DNA of 64,000 nt from Heterostelium album PN500 (lineage: Eukaryota; Evosea; Eumycetozoa; Acytosteliales; Acytosteliaceae). Each line of letters begins with the position of its first letter. Position 1 is the stretch's first letter. The notes beneath the pieces are model-generated. The model did no database searches. It was given only the letters and a program-made list of their open reading frames with translations, and was not told the origin of the DNA. A program made the translations under genes and the position numbers. Shown in pieces: positions 12,159-24,864 of this stretch. Location: contig NW_008805086.1 of assembly GCF_000004825.1 (NCBI RefSeq), positions 62,001 to 126,000 of the forward strand, in the 5' to 3' direction.

Positions 12159-13538
12159 ACATTGTTACAATAATGATAACTATTATTATTTATTTATTTA
12201 CATTTAGATAGATTTCTAGAAGTTTGTTGACTTGGTGAATCATTTTGAACTTCATGAAGTTTTCGTTTTTTGAATGTCAAGAATTTATTTAATTTTTTAA
12301 TTTATTATTTTATTTTTTTGTTTTTTTTTTTTTTTTTGATTCAATAGGTCATTTTTGAATCACAAACAAAAAAACAAAAATTTCAAACAAAGTAAAGAGA
12401 GAGTAGTAATATTTTTGATACCTTTTAAAACCACTCATATAAATGTAATTATCAATTATATTTCAATGAAACACACCTGCAGTGTTTCGCTTTTAGTATA
12501 AATACACTATCTACCCTCTACATCTCGTCATCAAAACTTTGTTTGACCGGTCAAACTATATATCGTTTTTTGTTTTTTTTTTTTTATCTAAATTTGACAA
12601 ACTATCAATTATCATTTGCAATACACATAATCAAAACAAATATATAAATAAAATAAATACTGATAAATAGATAGATAGATAGATAAAAGATAGAGAAGAT
12701 AAATTATTAAAACTAAAGTAAAGCATAGGGAGTTAAATTAGTGGTTCTTTTGTAAGAAAAAGAAAGTGGTTACAATTCAAATTCAGTTTACAATAAATCA
12801 ACATCATTATTATTATTATTATACATATTTTACATATGACAATAGTACATTATTATTCAATCTAAAAACAACAGTCATAAATCAGACAATAGAATCTAAA
12901 AAAAAAGAGTTTGAAAATTCTAAAAATGTTTTGTTTTTTTGAAAATTTTGTCTTTTTTTTTTCCTTAACAATTGTGTACGTCTCTTGCAAAGTAAAGCAA
13001 AAGTAAGAGTAAGAGTAAAAATAGTCGTCGCGACTGTCAAACTCTTTCAGTGTCCTTTTACCTTTTTATTTAAATGTATGTGTGTGTTGTGTGTGTGTGT
13101 GTTGGGTGGTGTTAGTTCATTTTTACTTATAGTCATTCATTCATTCAGTAGCAAGCAATAACAACAACAACCCATCAAAAATTTTGTTTTATATTGCCAA
13201 GCAGTTTGTTTGTTGATGTATATGTTTGGTCAACAACACATTTTTCAAATATATACATTTAATTTTTTTTTCAATTTTTTTTTAGACATTAACTTTTTTT
13301 TTTTTTTTTTTTTTTTTTTGGGGTGTTTTGTTTTTTTGAAATCAAAAAATTAGAATTTATCAAAAATATATTCCAAACCAAACAAATAAATATTAATTAT
13401 ATTTTAAATATATATATATTTTTAGTTAGTTAAACAAAAACAAAAAAGAAGATCAATTTTCAAAAAAGATTAGTAGTAGTAGTAAAACAAATAATTATTA
13501 GAAGTACTTCAAAGTCAATATTAGCAAAACAAACAACA
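12159..13538. other. long intergenic region upstream of the GYF gene
   Basis: About 1.4 kb with no coding exon that I can support. It contains a GATA tetranucleotide run near 12665-12685, a GT run near 13079-13102, long T runs (12317-12338, 13289-13319) and CTCTTGCAAAGTAAAGCAAAAG-type purine tracts around 12980-13020. Such a long region before a large regulatory gene suggests an extended promoter or 5' UTR, but nothing specific can be read from it. Confidence 0.5.
13079..13102. repeat. GT dinucleotide microsatellite
   Basis: A short run of alternating G and T interrupted once by a TT, lying in the intergenic region before the GYF gene. It is unremarkable but is the clearest non-A/T simple repeat in this spacer. 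Confidence 0.7.
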
Positions 13539-16500
13539 ATGGCAACTAAAAAGTTAACGGTAAATAACCAACAGCAACAACAACCATCAATGGTCAAGAA
13601 AGATGATATTTCATCGTATTTCAATAGTATGCAGCAACCAACAAGACCAGGCAGTACTGGTCAGCTACCACAGCAGCAACAGCCACAACAAGCAGCTCCT
13701 TTGGCATCGTCAAAATGGGGATCTCTTTCATTGAGTCAATTATCGCAACAAACAGCGAATATGCCTCTTTATCAACAACAGCAACAGCAGCAGCAACAAC
13801 AGCAACAACAACAACAACAGCCACAACAAATGAATCAATCAAAACAACAGTTTATTCAACAACAACAGCAGTTTGGTGGTATTCTTCAACAACAACAGCA
13901 ACATCAACAACACCAGCAACAACAACAACAACAACAAAACTTTATGAGAAGATCTACTGATTATTCAGGAGCAACATCTCCGATCCATCAGAATGGTAAC
14001 ATCAACAGTGGCGGCAGCAATAACAGCGGTGGAAGTTCAAAGATTCAGACATTCTATGCGAATAGTAATACAAACAAGTATACTACCACCACAACAACGA
14101 CCTCTGTCATTTCATCGACGACCACCAGTTCCACCTCACCCAACAAGGCACGTTACACCAAAGAGGAGTTGTTGAATCTGTTTAATCCTGCCGCGAAAAT
14201 ACCCGATAGTCTTTCAACACATTCACACATCATCAGTGAGGAACTGCAATCACCTGTAAACAACAACTTTGTTTACGATCCAACAAACAATCTCAACAAG
14301 TCGAGAGATCGAACCAGAATGATGAATTCTCCTGGTGGATTGAATCAAAGAGGTTTGAGAAAAGACAGTAAGTTAAATCATATTAGAAATAGAGTATATA
14401 CATATACATTTAAAACTAACTATTGTTATTTATCATTGTAGTGGATGGTAGAATGAGATCGAGAGATGAGATGAATGGTTTGACTCCAAACAAGAGCAAA
14501 TGGAATAGCAGTAGCGGCGGTTCGAATGCTGTATCATGGCGTAACAAGGACGACGAGAAGAAGTTGTCGATGTGGTACTATCTTGACCCACAGAGTGTCA
14601 CTCAAGGACCATTCCCAAGTCAGGGTATGGACGACTGGCACAAGGCTGGATACTTTACACCAACTCTTAAGGTCAAGAGAGGCGAGGATGGTACCTTTAT
14701 CGAACTGAGAAAGCTGTTGGCTCAGTTTGGATTGGAATCTCCATTCAGTTCTGCCATCAGCATGTCGGATCTGCGTGAACTCGAGGAAGACGATGTCATT
14801 CCACACGACGAGTTGGAGGAGGAGTTGGAAGATGAGATTATCGAGCCAAACGACGAGGATGAGTTGGAGGATGAGAAGATTTTGCACGGTTTGAATTCCA
14901 ATGATGAGAAGAAGCAGACAGAACAGACTCACTCACCAGTTCAGGTGCAACAACCACAACAACAAGTCCAACAGCCACAACAACCAACTCTCCAACAACA
15001 ACAACAATTCTTCAACCAGTTCCCACAACATCAACAACCATTCTACCAACAACAACAACAACATGAGAATGAGATGAGACAACAACAACAACAACAGCAA
15101 CAACAACAACATCAACAGGCTGGTGGTGCTCCATTCCAAAATCAAGGTGGATTCCCAAATGACAACATGCACAACCAGCAACAACAACAAGTTCCAATCG
15201 AGGCACTTCTCTTCTCAGGAAAGGCAATGAGTGGTGGTATGAATCCAGAGGCAATCGAAGCCTACCAGAAATTCATGATGTTCACTCAACAACAACAAAA
15301 GATCGAACACAACTTGAGACAACTCGTTGAGCAACAACAAAAGATTGAAATCCAACTCAAGCAATTCTTTGATCACAACTCTGCTGCCAATCAACCAATT
15401 CCACCACAAATCCAACAACTCCAACAATTCTACCATGTCAACCAACAACAACAACAACAATTGATGCAACAATACTTCCAATTGAAGTATATGCAACCAC
15501 TTCAATTCGGAATGCAATTCCCACAACCACAAATACCACAACATCAACATATACAACAACAAGCACTCCACCAACAACAACAGCAGCAACAACAACAACA
15601 ACAACAGCAACAGCAACAACAACAAGTTGAATACCAATCATTGGTACGACAAGAAGATGAGATCATTAAGTCTCCACAACCAACACTTGAATCAACTGTT
15701 CATCCAACCCAAGAACAGCACATGCTCTCTTCTGAATCTGTAAATACAGAGGAAGAACAACAACAAATTAACAACCAACTCGAATCTGCCTGGTCAAAGA
15801 ATAACAAACACACTAGTGAACAACAAGCACCACACAAACTTAATATCCTACAAGATATCCAAGTAACTGTCGAGCCAAACTTAGTTGGCGATGACAACAA
15901 CGAGGTCGAAGAAGTCACTGTACAATTAGAACAAGTCGTAGTTAGCAACCCATGGTCTATCCAGGAGCAACCAAAGTCTGAGATGAGATCAATCCTCGAG
16001 ATCCAACAAGAGGAGAGAAAGGAACAAAAGAAACGTGAAAAGGAGCTCGAGGAACTCAAGGCCAAAGAGGAGAAGAACCAACAACAAGCCAACATCTTGA
16101 AATGGGCTGCCACCAACAGTCAACCAACCTGGGGTACCGTTGACTTCAAGCCACCATCCATTAAGGACATCCAAGAGCAACAATTGAAAGACAAGGAAGT
16201 CGACACTGCTGTTGCCACCCACGAAGAGCCTGTCGTTGCCAAGAAAAAGCCATTGTCATTCACCGAGGTAATGAAGGAGCAGGCACGTGAAGAAAAGAAG
16301 TCAAAGCTCGAACAACAAGCTCAACAGGCTCAACAAGCCATCCAACAACAACAACAACAACAACAAAACATGAGACCACAAATCAATCCACTTTCACCAT
16401 GGGGTCTCCCAGATGAGAAGAAATCCGTTCCAAACTTCTCAGCTGTTGTACAACAAGAGGTCAACAAGCAACAACAACAACAAGCCAAATCAACTCCACT

Positions 16501-16999
16501 CCAAGTCAGATTGACTCCCCAATCATCCGCTGCCGCCAGTCAGCCATCTGAAGAATCGTTCTGGGAATCGAAATCATCATCTTCCTCCTCCAGAAATGGT
16601 AACGATTACATCTTGAATATCCTCCCATCGAAGCAACCAAGTTCGACCAAGAGTTCATCGATTGTCGTTAAACAAAAGCCAGTACAAGCTCCACAACCAA
16701 AGGCTGATTTCATCAAGTGGTGTCACCAACAACTCAAGCCACTTACCAACATGGACGTCGCCACTGTCACCGAGTTACTTTGTAGTTTAAAGACTGAAAA
16801 CGAAATTAGAGAATGCGCCAAAGAATGTTTGGGTTACTCTAGTGAAGTTACCAACTTTATCAATGATTATCTCATGGCTAGAGGTGATGAACCAGGATTA
16901 CAATTCGAAGCTTCCTCGCCATACATCACCATTCCAATGAAAGGAAAGCCAAAGGTCTCTCAACCAACCAACAACAAATCAAAGAAGAACAAGAAATAA
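13539..16999 (+). CDS. GYF-domain protein, GIGYF-like translational repressor
   Basis: Two exons, 13539-14367 and 14442-16999, join through an A|TG codon to give about 1128 residues. The GYF domain sits at about residues 318-375: SMWYYLDPQSVTQGPFPSQG, then the MxxWxxxGYF core (MDDWHKAGYF). GYF domains bind proline-rich PPG-phi ligands. In GIGYF1/2 this recruits the 4EHP cap-binding repressor complex. A long central part is dominated by CAA-encoded glutamine, with charged coiled-coil segments (EEKIEHNLRQL-like, then ERKEQKKREKELEELKAKEE). The C-terminal ~100 residues (DFIKWCHQQLKPLTNMDVAT, ending in NDYLMARGD) match the helical C-terminal block seen in GIGYF/PERQ proteins. The conserved ends and GYF core make this a GIGYF-type protein; partners are inferred. 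Confidence 0.85.
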
Positions 17000-17311
17000 A
17001 TCATTACACCAAACAACTAGCTCAAAAATGGTAGTATAATCTAGAACTTCAAATAAATAAAAAATATTAATCAAATAAAATTGTGGTTGTTTTCATCATT
17101 AAATTTTTTTTGTTTGATTGTTTGTTGACACACACACCACACATTAATTCACATTGTGTGTGAAAATAACGAATAAATAAATATTCATCTGTAAATTGTC
17201 AATTCACATCAATTTATCTATCAATACCTATATAGATATTTATATAATTTATGAAAGGATGAATTGATTATCATTTACAATGAATCTAAATATTTATATA
17301 ACTAGATAAGA
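17000..17311. other. intergenic region
   Basis: A/T-rich spacer between two genes on the same strand. It has an ACAC-rich stretch near 17130-17142 and its near complement GTGTGTG at 17156-17162, which could form a weak hairpin. Nothing else was recognised. Confidence 0.5.
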
Positions 17312-18815
17312 ATGAAAAATACAAGTTATAGGTTATATAGAATTTTATTTTTATTTTTAATTATTTTTATTATTTTTTACTTTTTTTTCTTGGGTACAAC
17401 TATACATTCAACTAATCAGCTTTCAAAAGTTTCATTTGGATCAAAAATAAAATCAATCTATAACAATTATAAATATAAAGATAAACTTGACGCTAGGAAT
17501 CAAAATAAATTAAGAGAGAACGAAACAATTGAAAAAATAGAAAAATCAGAAATTAAACAATTATCATCAGTACTCAATAAACACCATCAACCGCAACTTT
17601 CAATAGTTATTCCTGTCTATAATCAAATAAGATTTTTAGATTTCACATTGCAAAGTTTAATCAAACAACAAAATACTTCAGATTGGGAAGTCATTATAGT
17701 TGACGATGGTTCTACAGAGTGGCTTACCAAACAACTGCTTTACCAGGTCTTTCAAGAGTACTCCCAGTTGATCGACCTTACCATACTGTTTGAAGTGAAC
17801 GGTGGGCTATCATGGGCAAGAAATCAAGCTATTAAAGTTGCCAATGGAAAGTGGATTTTGCCTCTTGACTCTGATGATACACTTGCACCTGATTTCCTTA
17901 CCAAATCATTCAATGTTTTAAATACTTTAGATTCAAACAAGTAATATTTTATATACTTATTTATATTTAGATTCAATATAAATTAACATTTTAAGTTTAT
18001 TTAGTAAACATACTGTAGTTATATCTGATTTACAAGGATTTGTAGAGAATGAAGAAGAGGCTGGAGGTGTAGAAAGATTAATGTCTTGGAGCATACCCGA
18101 CTGGGATAGAGAATCATTGAAATTCAAGAATCTATTACATTGTTCAGCTTTGTTTAGAAAGGATCTATGGGAAACGGTTGGTGGCTTTGATAACAATCTG
18201 TGGTTTGGCTGGGAGGATTGGGATTTCTGGTTAAGATTGGATCGCAAATTACCTGATGGTCTTGACATTAAAGTGATTAGAGAGGAGCTATTTAACTACC
18301 GTATGAAACCAGGAATGCATTCTTTTTGTAAAGATAATTTCCAACTATGTTTCTCTATGTTTCAGACTCTGCATCCAGAGGAATACTCTTTATCTGATAT
18401 TATACATGCTCATCGGAGAATTGGTGCCGAAGGTGCCAAGATACTACTTCCACTCAAAAGAAGAATTAAACAGTTTCCAAATTCATATATTTTGCATATG
18501 TGGTTAGGATTAGTACACGAATATCATAAACCAAAGGATGTTGTCACTGCTAGAAGAGAATACGAACTATCAATGGTAAGATTTTAATATAGTTTTTATT
18601 CATCTATTCTTATGTAACTAACTAATCTATTTATTTAACATTAGACATTGGGGCATGAAAAGAATGATTGGCAACCAATTATTTTGAGAATATTGGTCGA
18701 TAGAGGTACTGATATGTTTGATGAATCCAAGAGAGATTTACCACATATTTTCGGAAAGTACGATTCAAATTTAAAGAATGAATTAATCAATGTTTATGGA
18801 GATATATTCAAATGA
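17312..18815 (+). CDS. family 2 glycosyltransferase, type II membrane protein
   Basis: Three exons, 17312-17940, 18005-18575 and 18645-18815, join in phase to give 456 residues. Residues ~8-28 are a single hydrophobic anchor after a short basic N terminus, as in Golgi/ER type II glycosyltransferases. A lysine-rich stem follows, then a GT-A fold: LSIVIPVYNQIRFLD, WEVIIVDDGS (nucleotide-sugar binding) and LPLDSDDTLAPDF (the DxD-like metal site). The second exon carries FDNNLWFGWEDWDFWLRL, the ED/WxxED acceptor-side motif of GT2 enzymes related to chondroitin-polymerase and GalNAc-transferase-like proteins. The C-terminal exon (ending in NVYGDIFK) is specific. Donor sugar and acceptor cannot be told from the sequence. 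It converges on the MARCH6 gene, with stop codons about 75 bp apart. Confidence 0.85.
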
Positions 18816-18890
18816 AAATGTAAAAAGAAAATCATAATTATTTGTTATTTTTTTTTGTTTATTCGAATAAACATAAATATATAGTTAGAA

Positions 18891-21800
18891 TTAATTGGTT
18901 GTATCAATATTATGTAAATGTTTACCAATGAGGTAACGATCATCTCTAATACTATTGTGAAGTTTGATGAGATACACTTTTGCCTTGTTATATAGACTTT
19001 CGATGATCAGAAGAACTGTGAATGCAGGATATCCAAAACGGAATGTGAAGTTCTCCAGAATTGCACTTCCTCCTAGCCATGGTACGAGGCCACGTGAAAC
19101 GAAATACGGGACGGTAAACAACACCATGAGGAAATGGGCAATAGGGAAAACAATCTTTTTCATAGTAAACATGAGATCGACATTTGCAAAACCATTTCTC
19201 TTTAGGGTTTCGAATCGGTCGAACCATCTGTCCCTTTCGGTTTGTTCTTCGTCTTCAATACGATTGTGTCTGATATTTCCTTCGTTTGGAACTGCTGTTG
19301 CCCATCTATACCAAAACTTTAATATTAATGCACCAATACACCAGCTCTATAGAATTGATTTAAAAAGAAATTTGATTAGTTAAAATAAAACGATATAGAT
19401 ATCTTATCTACACTTACATAAAATATGTCACTTGAGAATATATAGAATGTTTCATCATAGGAGCTGACAAATGGAATGAACAAAATTAAATCAAAGAGAA
19501 TACCAACTAGGACAGGGAGGAATATACAAATACTGAATCCAAGTATCAATACCTTGAATGCAACTGGTATCCATTGAATTATATTGATGGTGGAACGATG
19601 GAAGATGACCAGATTGACAAGTTTGGATAATACCCAAACCACGACGACACCAACAAAGAATGTAATTATATCGTTTGGATTGCTGATCGATGCCAGACCT
19701 GCAAGAGATCGTCCAATAGTGATAGGCATTCCAATGAAACAACAGATAATGGTAAACAGCAATAACCACCACAGGAAGAGGAATCCAATAATTCTAAATT
19801 TATAATGTGTTGGTTTAACATCTGGGAAATCTTGTGGATTTCTAATTGGTTGTGGTTGGGGTGGTTGTTCAGCTCCTTGTTGTTCTTGACCATCTTGTTG
19901 CTGCTGCTGCTGTTGTTGTTGTTGTTGTTGTTGCTGCTGTTGGTTGGGTATTGCAGGTGGTAATAGTATATATTCATCAATACCAAGTGTACGTGTAATT
20001 ATATTGTTAAAGTATTTAATAAAGTTTGTAAAAGTTAACTGTGGATGGAACTTTGGGAAATAAAATGTTGAAATAAAGAATATAACATCTGCACCAATAC
20101 CAACTTTATTCAATGGATCTCCAAAATCAACTGGTAATAAATTTGGTATCTATAGAAATAGTTTAATATTAATAAAAAGTGTGTATATAGTATTTTGGAT
20201 AAAAAGGTACAACTTACCAATGACAATGCCTTTAATGGTAGATATATCAATAAGATAGTGACCACACAATAAATCAACAATGATAGATTAATATTAATTA
20301 AATGTTTAACAAATGGTACCTAAATATTTATAAAAATAAGATATTAAAGTTAATATTGATATCTTTAATTATTGGTTAATCAGCTTTTCTTTTTACCTTT
20401 ACTAGGTCTTTAATTACATCTAGATCAGGATCGTTTGGATCTCTAAGGAACCAGATTACTTTACGTCTGAATATCTGGTGGAGTATCTTACAGAGAGATG
20501 ATATGTTGATGATGCAAAAGAAACCGACACCCCATCTCGTGATGATGAATGGCAGAATGTGGTGGAGAGATCCCTGTAGTCTTGTATCGAAAGTACCACC
20601 AAACAACTCCATCGATGCATAATCAATGAAGGCACCAAACAACATCGGGAATACACCGACCTCCAATATAACAATGATGCAAACCTTTATAAATGAATAA
20701 AATATTCTTGAATATTTATAATAAATAAAATTCTTTATAAAGTTACTCTAAATAAATTAAATTAATAATAAAAATTAGTTGATTGTTGAAAAAAATACAA
20801 ATCTAAATCTAGACTTTCGTAATTATAATATACTTACCAATATAAACATTGTTAATGTTGAAGCAATGATATATCCAATCGATATGTTCAATAGATATTT
20901 TGAGATTATTGATGCCGGTAGTTGAATATCGAACAACGTCGATACTGCATTGGTTGATAGGTATCCAATGAAATATGGAATGAACAAGAATACAACTAAG
21001 AATATTGTATTATAAATGATTAAACATACACCTTTTGCTATCACCTCTAACTTTGGACCTGATAAACCAACTATTTTAAATAACGAACGATGAGTGTTTA
21101 GTCACAAACTACTTTTCTTTCTTTTCTAAATGTTTTAAAATAAACTTACTTAGAGTATTTAAATCCATTTGATCTACTTGATCTACACCATTTGCCGGTA
21201 CCTGTTGTGGTGCCTGTGGTGCTTGATGTTGTTGGAACACTTCGAATACACCACCAAACAAAGGTTGACCATGATTATTGGCATGTTGATTTTCTTGCTG
21301 ATGTTGTGGACCTAGCCATTCTTGCTGATTATATCTTATATCTTCATCGTCATCTTCCTCCTCCACATCAGTTGCATCATCGTCATCATCACCATCATCT
21401 TGATTGTTTACATTGTTATTATTATTATTATTATTATTGTTATCTAGATTCTCTTCTAGATCCAACTCTGAATGCTTGTGATCCAATATATCGAATATCA
21501 AATACGAAGAGATGGTTACGATGATGATCCAAAAGAACAACATGAATCCCAAGAAAAAGTCACGAGCTATTGTATTGACGTCGTAGATACTATCTGGTAA
21601 CTTCAAGTAAAAGTAGGTCTGGAACGACCAACTCGTAAAGAAAGGCACCAAGAATAGATAGCAAAACACAACGTATAACACACGAACCAATCGCTTTAAG
21701 AATCCACTCAACCTAATGATTGCTTCCAATATAAACTCTCTGATTGGTAATACATCTGGTGCATTTTCACTATATACTATTTATTTATTTTTAAATTAAT

Positions 21801-22061
21801 AATAATAATGATATTAATAAACAAATATTTTATTAATTATTAAATAATATAAATAACAATAATATATAACATACTTGGTGTAAAACGGAAAGGATGACCA
21901 CATAGTTCACAGGCAGAACTCTTTGAGAATTTGATCCAATCCAACAGACAATTCTGATGAATAAACTTTATAGATCCATTACATTTACAAGGATAAGAGA
22001 GTGGGTTGTTTGTAGTCGGTCCATTTCTACAAACTCTACATACATCTCCTTCTTCCTCCAT
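18891..22061 (-). CDS. marchf6: MARCH6/Doa10-type RING-CH E3 ubiquitin ligase
   Basis: Multi-span ER/nuclear-envelope E3 ligase for ER-associated degradation. Seven exons on the complement, 21875-22061, 21150-21776, 20838-21070, 20684-20397, 20218-20319, 19418-20149 and 18891-19346, are all phase-consistent and give 874 residues (human ~910). The RING-CH finger is at residues 8-57: CRVCRN, CKCNGSIKFIHQNCLLDWI, CELCGHPF, followed by the family's FTPIYS. Hydrophobic segments typical of the Doa10 membrane domain recur throughout, including the conserved block VGVFPMLFGAFIDY and WFLRDPNDPDLDVI. The end (IRDDRYLIGKHL) matches the conserved C-terminal element. Dictyostelid-type insertions lie in loops: an N/D/E-rich stretch in exon 2 and a CAG/CAA glutamine run in exon 6. 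It is divergent from Sec11, another ER protein. Confidence 0.95.
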
Positions 22062-22514
22062 TGTATCTAAAAAACACTAAACAAAACTAAACTAAACGAA
22101 ACGAAATGAAACGAAACGAAATTGCTAATTTCTATGATATTGAATATTTATTTATCTATCTATTTATAAATAAATAAATTATAAAGATAACATTTATTAA
22201 TGACTATAATTAAATATAAATAAATATCTTTACTACTACTATCAATCTATATAGTTTGATGGTGTAACAAACAATTGTATTTATTTGTTTAACCAAACTT
22301 TATTATCAAAATTTTTTTAATTTTCACTTTTTTTTTTTTCTACACATTTCTTCAGCAAAAAACACACATTTTTTTTAATGAGTCACCATTACCTTTTTTT
22401 TTTTATTTTTTTTTTATTTAACTTCATTTTTTAAATTAATAATCAATCAATCAGTTGTATTATACTTTAATTTAAATATAAAAATATATATATAAAAAAT
22501 ATAAATAAAGTAAA
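22062..22514. other. divergent promoter region between MARCH6-like gene and SEC11
   Basis: A 450-bp A/T-rich spacer with four tandem ACGAA/TGAA(A)C repeats near 22094-22118 close to the MARCH6 start and long T runs near 22330-22425. No coding exon was recognised. It must hold both promoters. Confidence 0.5.
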
Positions 22515-23223
22515 ATGAATGATATAATAAGAAAGATTAATCCATTTTCACAAATACCAAAATATCAGGTAATCTTCTAGAATGAATGCCAAGCATTTTA
22601 AACATATTAAAATCACTTATTAACCAATGATAAATTGATCATATCATCATATTTATACAGATTGCACAACAGATTGTCAATTTCGGATTGATTGTATCAT
22701 CAGCTTTGATGATATGGAAGTTCTTGATGATTGTCAGTGGTAGTGAAAGTCCAATCGTAGTGGTATTGTCAGGTAGTATGAGACCAGCGTTCGACAGAGG
22801 TGATCTATTATATTTGAACATGGACGACGGTCCATTCAGAGTTGGTGAAATCGTTGTATTTAAAATCGATGGTAAAGACATCCCAATTGTACATAGAATC
22901 TTACAAATACATGAAAAGTATGAAAAACAATAACAACAATAACAACAACAAATCATCATACTAATCAAATCTATCTATCTTATTTATCAATCAGACCGAG
23001 TGGTGATTTCAATATCTTAACAAAAGGTGATAACAATACAGTTGACGACAGAGGATTGTACGCAGAAGGACAGATTTGGTTGAATCGTGAGCATATCATT
23101 GGAAGAGCTAAAGGTTTCTTACCCTACGTCGGAATGGTAACCATTGTAATGCACGACTATCCTCAATTAAAGATACTCTTGGTTGGTGTATTAGCATTAT
23201 TTGTATTATCAACAAGAGAATAA
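22515..23223 (+). CDS. sec11: signal peptidase complex catalytic subunit SEC11
   Basis: Catalytic subunit of the ER signal peptidase that removes signal peptides from secretory proteins. Three exons, 22515-22568, 22661-22917 and 22995-23223, all in phase, give 179 residues, the usual Sec11 length. The 54-bp first exon supplies the cytosolic N terminus. A signal-anchor helix occupies about residues 25-45. The catalytic serine is residue 57 in [16 protein letters not shown], the histidine lies in [11 protein letters not shown], and the acidic residues are in [15 protein letters not shown]. Eukaryotic Sec11 uses a Ser-His-Asp arrangement, where bacterial enzymes use Ser-Lys. A C-terminal hydrophobic segment ([16 protein letters not shown]) closes the protein. 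All signatures are present, so it should be active. Confidence 0.96.
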
Positions 23224-23402
23224 ATAAGAATAAAAAAATAATAAAAATTTAATAATATTAAAAAATAATATAATAATATATGTTTTTTGGTTTAGTTTGT
23301 TTATTGTTATTAAATTACATAATGATTAATGATAATGAAAATGGTGAGTGATGAGTGATGATGATGATATAATTGTTAATTTGATTATTATTATTATTAT
23401 TA

Positions 23403-24864
23403 TTAATTTCTTATTAATTTAATTGGGAAATTCTCTGTAATTAGATGACCATCTTCCAGCATGATTACTAGATTAACTTCGAATTCTATCTTGAAAGTAC
23501 GTGCGGCCGTGGTGATACAAGTGAACAATCTTGGGAATACCATCCAGATTGGTATATTCAATCCTCTACACATATCGCCATCACCAATCTGAATATTTTG
23601 AATCTCTGTCACTGTAGATTATTATTTAAAGATATATAAAAGATTAGTATACCTCTTATAATATAAGAATTATTATGAATCTATCATACATTCTCTTGCA
23701 TAACCATCTGCACATCCACATGTTTCAACTCTAACGAGTTGCAATTCAACTGATTTAATGATAGCTTCTGCCGATTCGATGATAAGATGACCTTGGAATG
23801 CATCGTTGATATGACAAATCGCTGATTTAAGTTGACCTGATACTCTAAAGTTTGGAATATCCGATTTAGAAATCTATAGAATTAGATACCAATTGGTGTT
23901 AGTTAATCCCACTTTCTTCCTACATTCTTTGTTCATTCTCTCTCTCTCTCTTTGTTAATTAATTTACTTTTTTAAATGTTGATAATGAATCTGGTGTAAC
24001 CAAGAAGTTTACTGGTGCTGATTCTTTATTAATTAAACTGGTTGGTGTCTATTAAATGTAATTTTAAGTAAGTAAGAATAAAGATCATTATCATAATAAA
24101 AAAAGATTCAAAACAATACTTACTGGTGTTTCAACTACAAATTCGATTGTCTTTTGTAAATCCTTTGATAGAATACCTCTCTTCATGTCGCACTTGATAG
24201 TGTATTGAATATTTACAAATACACCATGATATGTATCATACAATTGTTGTCCTGCTGCTGGTTCCAAATTGAATTCGAATGGAATCTCTGTAACACCTGA
24301 AGTAGTATAGATAATCGTCATTCCGTCTTACAAATTGAATAATAATGAAAGTGTAAAAGTATAAAGTAATATAGTAGTAGTAGTCGTAGCAGATATTCAG
24401 TTTTAAATCAAGCGGATTTAAAAGAATATCATGTTTTGAAAGATAGGGTAGTTAAATTGTAAATGAGAGACGAGAAAGAGAGAAATCGATAGATATTTAG
24501 AAGTGTTTACTTTGTTGAATTGGTATAATTTGCCGGATGGAGCAACATTGAATGTATAATGTAACATAGTAATTGGTTTCAAAGAGTTGTAGAATGCCTC
24601 GAAAATACCGACACTCTTTGAACTAAGCTGTAATTGTACACTTCCCTCGACGGTAAGTGTTAAACCACTGTGTGAAAGGTCTTCTTTTGTACTAACAACG
24701 ACATATCCTGCTACTTTATTCTAGAATATATATAGTTGTGTTTGTTTTAATATCATATGTCATTTATAATGTGTATCATGGTATTTAACTTAACAACATA
24801 CACCTGGTTTATAAATCTTATCGATCTTTTTTAATTTTATATCTAGAGCATTGGCAGCTGACAT
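23403..24864 (-). CDS. vps26c: VPS26C (DSCR3), Retriever/Commander complex subunit
   Basis: Arrestin-fold subunit of the Retriever complex, which recycles membrane proteins from endosomes. Six exons on the complement: 24802-24864, 24511-24720, 24124-24326, 23968-24048, 23690-23873 and 23403-23611. Family landmarks are all present: SAANALDIKLKKIDKIYKPG at the start, SSKSVGIFEAFYNSLKPI, VTEIPFEFNLEP, YHGVFVNIQYTIKCDMKRG, VETCGCADGYARE, TEIQNIQIGDGDMCRGLN, IPIWMVFPRLFTC and LITENFPIKLIRN. Length is about 315 residues. One join is odd: exon 2 ends at AAC AAA|GTAAAC in phase 0, while exon 3 (acceptor GTAAG at 24327-24328) needs one extra base in front. A single missing G at ~24511, a non-standard splice, or an unseen micro-exon would each explain it. 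The remaining four joins are clean. Confidence 0.92.

Noticed and set aside
13621-16222. Long antisense frames rich in L, V, A or S/T opposite the GYF gene
   Set aside because: They are the other-frame readings of CAA-rich glutamine repeats (TTG, TGT, GTT give L, C, V) and have no independent support.
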